Part shown: one piece after another, positions 6,590 through 12,417 of the stretch
Layout of the letters: every line of letters starts with the position of its first letter
How positions within the stretch are numbered: position 1 is the stretch's first letter
NCBI GenBank assembly: GCA_919901855.1
Contig: CAKKQC010000084.1
Location: forward strand, 1 to 12,417
Reading direction: 5' to 3'
Length of the DNA stretch: 12,417 bases
DNA from: a bacterium
GTDB lineage: Bacteria; Oederibacteriota; CAKKQC01
Notes under the pieces: model-generated
Seen by the model: only the letters and a program-made list of their open reading frames with translations
Database searches by the model: none
Told to the model about the DNA's origin: nothing
Made by a program: the position numbers and the translations under genes

Positions 6590-8094
6590 CGGACTACGAG
6601 ATACGATACCGCGTCCGGTGGCAGGTCGAACGCGACTGTCGCCCGGCCGTGACGGACAGGAATGTCCTTGATTTCCAGGGTCTGGAACGTGTTCTGGGCC
6701 GCGAGCGCGTCCACCTGCGCCGGCGAGAGGCTGTCCGGGCTCCCGAGCCGTTCCCAAGCCGGCCGGATGTTGGAGTGGGTCCCGTCGATGCGGTAGTGGG
6801 TGACCGACGCCCGGGTCTTTCCGGACGGGAACCCGGCCAGCGCCACCTTCACCCGGCGCACGGGCGGCTTCGGCGACTTCGGAAAATGGAAGGCCCAGAA
6901 GAGCAATCGCGCGCTCCCGTCGTAGCCGCGCGTGGGGATGCACCCGGCGGCGTGGTCCGCGGTCGACACCGGCTTCGCGAGCAGGTCCTCCCCGAGGTCC
7001 TGGAGCGCCTCGAACGCGAACCACGTTGGCTTCCTGAGGCCGTCCACGGTCATGAGCCCGAACCCGCCGTGGAACGGCGCGGGCGGCAGGCCTCCCTCCT
7101 CGAACAGGTCCGAGAGCGTCCACCACGAGAACGTGTCCACCCGGCCGGCGACCTCCTGGATCGCCTTGACCGCGAACGCGGCGCCTCCGGGAGCGTCGTG
7201 GATGGGATCCCGGGAGTTCGACGAGCAGTTCCACTCGGTCATGTGGATCTCGAGGTCCATGTCGCGGTAGGAGCGGACGATCTCGTGGTTCCGCCGAATG
7301 CTCTCGCGGAAGAACGCCTCGCCCTTCCACCCCAACGGCATCCCCTCCGACTCCATGAAGAACGGGTCCGAAGGATATAGATGGTACGAGACGAAGTCCA
7401 GGGGGGTGTGCCCCCGCCCGGGGCGGGCGACGTTCTCGTGCCGGCAGTGCTCGATCGTCTCGCGGACCCACTCCGCGCACGCGGTCGCCGGCCCGCCCAC
7501 GCGCAGGAGGGGATCGACCCGCTTGACCGCCTCCGCCGCGTGGTCGTAGAGCGCGAAGTAGTCCCGCATCGAGCCCTTGAAGAACCACTTGGGCAGGTTC
7601 GGCTCGTTCCAGACCTCGAAGTACCAGCGCCGGACCTCGGCCTTCCCGTACCGGCGATAGACGCGCCGCGTCACGGCTTCGATCAGCTCCGCCCAATCCC
7701 CGATGCGTTTCGGCATCGTGACGTTGCCCTCCCAGTAGAAGATCGACTCGGAACCGGAGGCCAGCGCCGCGGGCATGAACGAGTACTCGACGATCGGGCG
7801 CATCCCGAGGTCGAGGATGTTGTCGTAGATCCGTTCGAGGTTGAACCACGCATAGTCGATGTGCCCATCGCGGACGCCGCGGACGACGCCGACGGGTTCG
7901 GACAGGATGCCGTGGAACCGGACGTATTCGTTATGAAAGGTCGCGCGCCCGACCCGGAAGTGGTCGAGGAGGTCTTTCCGGAGGAAGTACCCGGCGTGCT
8001 CGCTCCCGAAGCACCGGGACCAGTACTTGGGGAACGTCCCCGCCCGCCGCCGGAGGTCGAAACTTAGCATCAACCTTCCGACACTCACCGACAT
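6586..8094 (-). CDS. GH39-type beta-xylosidase-like glycoside hydrolase
   Basis: A 502-residue cytoplasmic protein without a signal peptide. The family features are an N-terminal FPKYWSRCFGSEHA, NEYVRFHGILSE (55-66), the acid/base motif EVWNEPNLPKW with Glu164, VSYHLYP (235-241), the nucleophile motif HMTEWNCSS with Glu287, and FSWWTLSDLFEE (322-333). The two Glu are about 120 residues apart, as in GH39 xylosidases and iduronidases. A C-terminal beta domain (about 385-502) completes the usual two-domain form. The reaction is retaining hydrolysis of a beta-linked sugar, most likely xyloside, but the specificity cannot be read from sequence. The start at 8094 is preferred to the ATG at 8106 because GGGAG lies 5 nt upstream. 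It is the first gene of the glycan operon, 51 nt after the preceding ATPase gene, and may be co-transcribed with it. Confidence 0.88.
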   Translation of the reverse strand: MSVSVGRLMLSFDLRRRAGTFPKYWSRCFGSEHAGYFLRKDLLDHFRVGRATFHNEYVRFHGILSEPVGVVRGVRDGHIDYAWFNLERIYDNILDLGMRPIVEYSFMPAALASGSESIFYWEGNVTMPKRIGDWAELIEAVTRRVYRRYGKAEVRRWYFEVWNEPNLPKWFFKGSMRDYFALYDHAAEAVKRVDPLLRVGGPATACAEWVRETIEHCRHENVARPGRGHTPLDFVSYHLYPSDPFFMESEGMPLGWKGEAFFRESIRRNHEIVRSYRDMDLEIHMTEWNCSSNSRDPIHDAPGGAAFAVKAIQEVAGRVDTFSWWTLSDLFEEGGLPPAPFHGGFGLMTVDGLRKPTWFAFEALQDLGEDLLAKPVSTADHAAGCIPTRGYDGSARLLFWAFHFPKSPKPPVRRVKVALAGFPSGKTRASVTHYRIDGTHSNIRPAWERLGSPDSLSPAQVDALAAQNTFQTLEIKDIPVRHGRATVAFDLPPDAVSYLVVR

Positions 8095-8099
8095 GAGCA

Positions 8100-8104
8100 C
8101 TCCC
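8100..8104 (-). promoter_or_regulatory. Ribosome binding site deciding the GH39 start
   Basis: GGGAG on the minus strand (8104-8100) is 5 nt before the ATG at 8094. The alternative ATG at 8106 has no such site upstream. The 51-nt gap above the gene shows only a short hairpin (CGCC-TGT-GGCG, 8119-8109) with no T-run, so I see neither a terminator for the upstream operon nor a clear promoter for this one. Confidence 0.5.
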
Positions 8105-8145
8105 ATAGCGCCACAGGCGACGATATTCCCGCAGCCACGTCTCTG

Positions 8146-10710
8146 CTAGTCTGGTGCATGCCCTCGGGCATCCATCGATCCACGAGCGAAGCTAATCGAA
8201 ATATCACTCAGCCAGTCAGCGGATGCCAAGGAAGATCTCAGCTTTCCGATCGATGCCGTGACATTTCGCTTGAGGGTATCTTCGAGGAGCATCGTATCCT
8301 TGTCCCCAATCCGCTTGCGGATGCAACCGGAAAGGTATGCAAGCATATCCAGGGAGTGGACAATCTGCCCAATCCTCCTCGGTGTCGTATCCGGCATTGC
8401 CAGGCAGGTCTTGATCGTCTGGCGCGCTTGCTCGTAGTCCATAGCGCCATTCGCCAATGCTATCCACAAGTCGGGATCATCTACCCTCGCTGGATACTCA
8501 ATCCTGTACCGAAGCTCAGATCCGGTCGCCCCCTTTGCCATTTCGATCAACACGAGCCCGCCTGTTCCGACTCGGCGCAGTGCCCCCCCCGCGTTCGCCA
8601 GCCGCCTGAACAACATCGCGGCATCATCCTCCTTGCCAACGAAGGTCAGGAGCGAGTAGATAACGTTCTGGTCTACGATCGCGAAGTGGGGATCCCCTAC
8701 TGCCTCATGAATCCTATTGGCGAGGACCGCGGAGAGCTCTGAATCCCTCACCACAGTAAGAGCACATAGCAGGTCGGCATACAAACCAGCCCGCTCACCT
8801 GCCTTGATCGATGCATCAGATTCGAGAAGGTCCCGAATCATGTTCTTCCCCCTTGGCACATCGAGCAAGTACACAAGACAGGACTCCGCGATGGCAATCC
8901 TGGCTTCGAATTCATACTCAGTTACGCCATCCTTTGCGATCAGATGGAGACACTTCTGGGCTTCTCCATAGCGGCCACCTTCGACAAGATACTTGACCTC
9001 GAGCCGCTTTGACTCGAGGTGACTGGGCTTCAACCGCACAGCAGCTCCCATCCATTTCGCCGCCAGGGCAAACTCATCCCTCTCCGCCGCTCGCGTACCC
9101 ATGTAGAACCAGAATGGTGCCCATCGCAACCACTTCTGCAGCTCCCCAGGCAGCTTCTCTTCCTCCAGCAAACCGTAGAACCTCTCCTCGAAAGACTGGA
9201 GGCCCAATTGCAGATGGACATACTCACCGAATCGGAACATTGCCCTCAGAAGGGACCCCATGTCCGCAGCCCACGCATCCTGAGGGGAACTCAGAAGCAG
9301 CCTGCGATCCTGATCCGCTCCGCCACCATCCTTTGGCACAAGCTTTATGACCCAGTCATCAAGAACCGTACCGTCGGGAGCCAAGCGAAGGCGCTCCATG
9401 ACCGCGTAGAACTTCTCGTCCGATAGCTTCCAGTCCCACCAGAGGACATTCAGCAGGTGCTCGCACTCCGCACGTTTTTTAGACTGTCCGATGGCACCAA
9501 CCAGTCTGCAGAATACCTCCTCGCCATTCACGCCCATCCCTTCCGGAACAAACCAGCGCCAGCCCGGCATCAAGGCTGCGGGATGGCGAGAAGGAGGCTG
9601 GTCCATGTTGTAAGAAGGGATGTAGATTCTTGGCTTGAGAACGGGATGTCCAGCGATCTCCTGAACGGCGACTGAGTACTCATCTTTCGGGTCATCAACT
9701 GTGATGATTATCTCCTTCAATGCCAAGGTAGGCGAATACGGAATGCGGTAGATCGAGGGCAAGGCCTCCAAGTTCATGGCGGGATGGTTTTGATCCCGCT
9801 TCTCCGTTCCAGCGAGCCGGAGAATCCTCATCAGGAGGTCATCTCTCTTCTCGAACCGACCCGCCCTCGGCGAACTCACCACCGATGGAACTGGTGAATG
9901 GACCAGACTCACGTATGTCGGAAGATGGTCCATGGGAATGGCGCAGCTACCCGACAGCCAAGAACCCAAGATGCCCATAAGACCTTCAAGGTTTTGGTTG
10001 TTGAGGCCGCCTATCAGATAGGCATGAGAGTCAAACATGAAATCACGCGGGAGAGTCGCCAGTGGGCCATCGCCAGCAGGCGCATCAATGAACAAGAAGT
10101 CAAAGTACGGCACCTCCATCTCCTCTATGTTACGGCCGAGGTGGGTCTTGATCATCCACGATTCGCGAATTTCCTCGACGAAGTAACGTCCCACCGCTTC
10201 CATCCAGAGTCGGGAATGGCCGATCCCCCAAGACTTGCACCGGAGGATTGCTTCTGGTGTACCTGGGCCTATGAAGCGCAAGTCTCCTTTTCGAGGAGTT
10301 CGTTCTTCGACCGACAAGTCGGCTGTCTCCTCACGGATCCGCTGCACGATTGGGAGTGGGTCCGCGTTTCGTCCAGGCCGAACGAGGCCCGATGGTCTGT
10401 TCCGTACTGTCTGGGTGAGTCGATCCTTGACTTCTTGCCACACGAATCCCCCACGGCCAGCCGGTTCACTAACGGTGCTCTCATCGACGGCACAAAGGAA
10501 GTCTGCCACACCCGGATTGCATTCTGCCAGAAAGCCGCCGTCATCTCGGCCAACTGACCGGAGATACTTCTCAACACCTGGCGCGAACAGATCCCAGTCA
10601 ACGATGAGAACCCTTGCACTCCGGCTCCTTACGAGTTCGGCAGCAAGATTCACCGCCAACGCCGTTCGACCAACGCCGCCCTTGTAGCTGAAGAATGTAA
10701 TTGTTCTCAT
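8146..10710 (-). CDS. KGGVGR-type ParA/MinD-like ATPase with C-terminal helical repeats
   Basis: An 854-residue protein. The N-terminus carries a deviant Walker A motif, SYKGGVGRTALAVNLA (Lys10 is the signature lysine; the usual P-loop lysine is Arg15), the A' motif VLIVDWDLFAPGVEKYL (34-50) and Walker B DFLFIDAPAG (204-213). This combination marks the KGGVGR-variant branch of the SIMIBI ATPases, many members of which are large multidomain proteins found in accessory or conflict-system loci rather than in plasmid partition. A middle region of unclear fold (about 280-525) is followed by TPR-like helical repeats (about 530-800; ALAAKWMGAAVRLKPSHLES, GRYGEAQKCLHLIAKDG). No membrane segment, nuclease or TIR motif is visible. 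There is no second ParB-like protein, which argues against a segregation role. It is the last gene of an ATGA-coupled trio. An 8-G run (plus-strand C at 8583-8590) lies in the C-terminal part. GC is about 53-60% in samples. Confidence 0.85.
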   Translation of the reverse strand: MRTITFFSYKGGVGRTALAVNLAAELVRSRSARVLIVDWDLFAPGVEKYLRSVGRDDGGFLAECNPGVADFLCAVDESTVSEPAGRGGFVWQEVKDRLTQTVRNRPSGLVRPGRNADPLPIVQRIREETADLSVEERTPRKGDLRFIGPGTPEAILRCKSWGIGHSRLWMEAVGRYFVEEIRESWMIKTHLGRNIEEMEVPYFDFLFIDAPAGDGPLATLPRDFMFDSHAYLIGGLNNQNLEGLMGILGSWLSGSCAIPMDHLPTYVSLVHSPVPSVVSSPRAGRFEKRDDLLMRILRLAGTEKRDQNHPAMNLEALPSIYRIPYSPTLALKEIIITVDDPKDEYSVAVQEIAGHPVLKPRIYIPSYNMDQPPSRHPAALMPGWRWFVPEGMGVNGEEVFCRLVGAIGQSKKRAECEHLLNVLWWDWKLSDEKFYAVMERLRLAPDGTVLDDWVIKLVPKDGGGADQDRRLLLSSPQDAWAADMGSLLRAMFRFGEYVHLQLGLQSFEERFYGLLEEEKLPGELQKWLRWAPFWFYMGTRAAERDEFALAAKWMGAAVRLKPSHLESKRLEVKYLVEGGRYGEAQKCLHLIAKDGVTEYEFEARIAIAESCLVYLLDVPRGKNMIRDLLESDASIKAGERAGLYADLLCALTVVRDSELSAVLANRIHEAVGDPHFAIVDQNVIYSLLTFVGKEDDAAMLFRRLANAGGALRRVGTGGLVLIEMAKGATGSELRYRIEYPARVDDPDLWIALANGAMDYEQARQTIKTCLAMPDTTPRRIGQIVHSLDMLAYLSGCIRKRIGDKDTMLLEDTLKRNVTASIGKLRSSLASADWLSDISISFARGSMDARGHAPD

Positions 10711-11582
10711 GTGGCCGCGAAGGCGATTGGCGCTGGGCCTTCATCAAGACTCCGGTGAATCTGCGGCCCAAGACCACCGGGATCACCCGCTGGCACACAA
10801 TCGCGCAAAGGGGAAGCAGTCATCCCCACGTCCTCCAGGAACTGAGATATTGCGCTCTCGTCAACCTGAGCCTTGAAACCGTTCCTTGAAACATCCTCCG
10901 CCCACAAGGCTCTCTCAGAGACTGGCGGAAGGCTTCCGTATGCGGCCAGGAGAAGCGCGTCTCGAGTCCACGTGGCCGTTCCAATCCCGGCCAATGCGTC
11001 TACGACGAGCATTGCATGTTCGTGAGACCCACCCCGCCCGTAGGCGAAGGGCATCAACCAAGGCAAGAGATCCTTCCGCCTGCGCAATTCGCGATAGGTT
11101 TCCATCGTGACAAGTGCTGGAGCTACAACTCGCACTGCCGATAGAATAAGGCGCAATGTGTCTGCAGATTTCTCGGGTGGAGCCTTCGCCTCAGCGCTGA
11201 GCAACTCCTTGAGTGGGTGTTCGAGAGCAGCAGGAAATTCTCCAGCTTGTTCCGCCATCTCAAGCACTCTGATCACGACTCTGAGTGCTCGGTGAGTGGC
11301 CTCGGCCTCCGCCTTGCCGCTCCGTATCATCTCGGCAAGCTCGTCTGCACCAGCTCTCCTAACTTGGGCAGCGCACGATGGATCGCGATCGGCCTTCTCC
11401 GGTCGAGTGGCCCAGTCTAGAAGAACAGCAACGTCGACCCACGGCTCGGAGTCCTCAAGACGTCGTCCTTCGCGTGAAATCGCGATGAGATTCTGCCTGA
11501 TCCACCGCCGCTGGTCCCGGTAGGAAGCAGTCCAAATCCGACTGAGCTCCGTGGCCACAGGGGGTATAGGGTCAGATGTCAT
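10707..11582 (-). CDS. Unrecognised alpha-helical protein, middle gene of the ATPase operon
   Basis: A 291-residue soluble protein that I cannot assign. It is predicted largely helical: RRWIRQNLIAISREG (26-40), a DELAEMIRSGKAEAEATHRA region, ALRVVIRVLEMAEQAGEF and DTLRLILSAVRVVAPALVTM suggest stacked helices, possibly HEAT-like. There is no signal peptide, no transmembrane span and no recognisable catalytic motif. The C-terminus is richer in Gly and Pro. Its ATG overlaps the stop of the upstream gene by 4 bp, and its TGA overlaps the ATPase start by 4 bp. Such double coupling implies a fixed stoichiometry and a shared function with the ATPase. Possible roles are adaptor, sensor or effector; nothing in the sequence decides between them. 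Confidence 0.8.
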   Translation of the reverse strand: MTSDPIPPVATELSRIWTASYRDQRRWIRQNLIAISREGRRLEDSEPWVDVAVLLDWATRPEKADRDPSCAAQVRRAGADELAEMIRSGKAEAEATHRALRVVIRVLEMAEQAGEFPAALEHPLKELLSAEAKAPPEKSADTLRLILSAVRVVAPALVTMETYRELRRRKDLLPWLMPFAYGRGGSHEHAMLVVDALAGIGTATWTRDALLLAAYGSLPPVSERALWAEDVSRNGFKAQVDESAISQFLEDVGMTASPLRDCVPAGDPGGLGPQIHRSLDEGPAPIAFAAT

Positions 11583-12196
11583 GAGGCAACCACATCGCCG
11601 ACTGGTACTGGATCACGCAATGGCGCAGCGAGAAGAGCACCGCTCCCTCGATAGTGCTCGTGGACGATCTCCGGCAGTGGGGGCTCACCTCCGAGCGGAG
11701 CCGTCCGCCCAAATGGACTTCCCGCTGGTTGTTCTCGAAAATGCGGATAACCTACAGCCTCATCCCTTGTCGGAACGTGCAACTCCCTGAGCGCGTCCGC
11801 ATAGTAACTCAACCACAACGCAGGCTGAGGCAAGCACCAATTGCTCAGAGCCAGCCTGCGATAAAGAGTCGTTGCAGCGTCGGCCGATGTCAATTCGAAC
11901 GATTCGAATTTCGGCGCCTTGAATGTTGCGAATGCGCACGCGCTACGAGGGTTAGCCAATGAGCATTCTCGGTACGCAGCAGCACGAATCCGAGGAGGCA
12001 ACCATGTGGGAGGCGCAGTCCGAGCTCCACCGGCACTCATCCACTCTTCAAACCAGAGACGAACTGAAGAGAGAATAACAGTCGGGTGGGAAACGAATGC
12101 CATCATTGGAACAAGCCGATGAAGGTCTACGACCTCCGGAGGAAGGACAGCCCTGCCTCCTTGGGGAGTCCACGCAGGAGTCGTCGGACCGCTCAT
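11579..12196 (-). CDS. Unrecognised 205-aa protein, first gene of the ATPase operon
   Basis: A 205-residue protein with no family I recognise. It is rich in Pro, Ala and aromatic residues; visible segments include VVDLHRLVPMMAFVSHP (22-38), SSVRLWFEEWMSAGG, TLYRRLALSNW and LWLSYYADALRELH. There is no signal peptide and no nucleotide-binding motif. Two cysteine-containing patches (ECSLANPRSACAF, NWCLP) are not enough for a zinc site. The chosen ATG at 12196 has no Shine-Dalgarno, but TATAAT lies 8 nt upstream, which fits a leaderless transcript. A shorter start at Met31 (12106) is possible. The stop overlaps the next ATG by 4 bp. Opposite and alternative frames in this stretch are also open, so the coding call rests mainly on operon structure and the promoter. 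Confidence 0.68.
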   Translation of the reverse strand: MSGPTTPAWTPQGGRAVLPPEVVDLHRLVPMMAFVSHPTVILSSVRLWFEEWMSAGGARTAPPTWLPPRIRAAAYRECSLANPRSACAFATFKAPKFESFELTSADAATTLYRRLALSNWCLPQPALWLSYYADALRELHVPTRDEAVGYPHFREQPAGSPFGRTAPLGGEPPLPEIVHEHYRGSGALLAAPLRDPVPVGDVVAS

Positions 12197-12204
12197 ATTT
12201 GGCG

Positions 12205-12210
12205 ATTATA
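12205..12210 (-). promoter_or_regulatory. Consensus -10 (TATAAT) for the three-gene ATPase operon
   Basis: On the minus strand TATAAT occupies 12210-12205, 8 nt before the ATG at 12196, so transcription would start at or next to the start codon. No good -35 exists at 16-18 nt spacing (the hexamer at 17 nt is CATCGG). The rest of the gap to the right-edge repeat (12211-12363) shows no convincing gene or terminator. Confidence 0.45.
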
Positions 12211-12363
12211 CAGGGTCCCGGACTCTCCCGATGACGTGGGATGCCACCGGCGCTCAACCACCAAGAAGCGCAAGATGGCATTGCGGTCCGAGAGCTATCG
12301 CATACTGAGTGAATCTCATGCATTAGTAATCCGGCCTCAGGACCCTTGCGGCCCACTCCCAAT

Positions 12364-12383
12364 CCCTAGCAGGTCGCTGAAAA
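12364..12383 (+). repeat. Right-edge terminal repeat, probable mobile-element end
   Basis: The plus strand reads CCCTAGCAGG, two bases, then GCTGAAAA, matching the left-edge unit at 53-34 on the minus strand in 18 of 20 positions. It starts 54 bases from the right end; the left copy starts 53 bases from the left end. Beyond the shared unit the two sequences differ, as expected for the two ends of one element or for two related elements. An ATG at 12391 opens a frame reading MTTRKLIVT to the edge without a Shine-Dalgarno; it could be the start of an element gene but is too short to call. Confidence 0.5.
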
Positions 12384-12417
12384 AACGGTCATGACGACGA
12401 GAAAACTGATCGTGACG

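Noticed and set aside
5261-6652. Long plus-strand open frame (463 codons) opposite the VWA lipoprotein gene
   Set aside because: It is antisense to a well-supported gene, the translation is Arg/Gly/Pro-rich with no family features, and long shadow frames are expected at this GC.
6256-7380. Plus-strand open frame of 374 codons across the VWA/GH39 junction
   Set aside because: Arg- and Pro-rich low-complexity translation opposite the lipobox and GH39 catalytic coding; a high-GC artefact.
6590-7849. Upstream extension of the VWA frame by 420 codons
   Set aside because: It overlaps the GH39 gene in another frame. The extension is Arg/Gly-rich, and the lipoprotein signal at 6589 with its ATGA overlap gives a much better start.
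8109-8119. Hairpin CGCC-TGT-GGCG between the ATPase and GH39 genes as a terminator
   Set aside because: The stem has only 4 bp and no T-run follows on the minus strand.
9898-10557. Plus-strand open frame of 219 codons opposite the ATPase gene
   Set aside because: It lies antisense to the ATPase N-terminal domain and shows no domain features.
8146-10710. Plasmid or chromosome partition (ParA) role for the ATPase
   Set aside because: The protein is far larger than ParA, has a KGGVGR variant P-loop and helical repeats, and no ParB-like gene or centromere-like repeat is present.
12048-12362. Minus-strand 104-codon frame overlapping the first operon gene
   Set aside because: Ser- and Cys-rich translation without motifs, in another frame from the ATGA-coupled gene, and it spans the TATAAT element.
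1-12417. CRISPR array, tRNA or rRNA genes
   Set aside because: No regularly spaced direct repeats and no tRNA- or rRNA-like segments were recognised on reading.

Overview
The window looks like a high-GC chromosome fragment from a Gram-negative, probably uncultivated bacterium. The evidence is a lipoprotein with a clear lipobox and a CsgG-like domain (an outer-membrane-lineage family), secreted Kelch propeller proteins, one of them with a FlgD-like C-terminal domain of the kind common in FCB-group and candidate-phylum genomes, and GC near 70% or higher across the central genes. The phylum cannot be fixed from this sequence.

Layout, left to right. At 37-1074 (minus) lies a secreted protein that begins as a subtilisin-like protease, keeps the catalytic Asp and His, then switches to Kelch repeats before any catalytic Ser. 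It stops inside a short repeat at the window edge. Divergent from it, 1183-2799 (plus) encodes a secreted Kelch beta-propeller with Ig-like and FlgD-like C-terminal modules. It converges on a minus-strand run with 4 bp between the two stop codons. That run, in transcription order (right to left), is a GH39-type glycosidase (8094-6586), a lipoprotein joining a von Willebrand A domain to a CsgG-like domain (6589-4688), a uroporphyrinogen-decarboxylase/MtaA-superfamily protein (4686-3490) and an exported polysaccharide deacetylase (3475-2804). The junctions are a 4-bp overlap, a 1-nt gap and a 14-nt gap, so these four genes are probably one operon with a glycan or cell-envelope theme.

Upstream on the same strand, 12196-8146 holds a tight three-gene operon whose genes overlap by ATGA: two proteins I do not recognise (205 and 291 aa) and an 854-aa protein with a KGGVGR-type ParA/MinD-like ATPase domain followed by helical repeats. 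Its GC (about 53-60% in sampled 60-base blocks) is well below that of the glycan operon (70-88% in samples). This suggests an acquired module, plausibly a conflict/defence or signalling system, and it is the best candidate here for something undescribed. A perfect TATAAT sits 8 nt before its first ATG, which suggests a leaderless transcript.

Both window edges carry the same outward-facing 20-bp motif (18/20 identical), starting 53 and 54 bases from the respective ends. I read these as mobile-element ends at which the contig breaks. The left one supplies the stop codon of the protease/Kelch gene.
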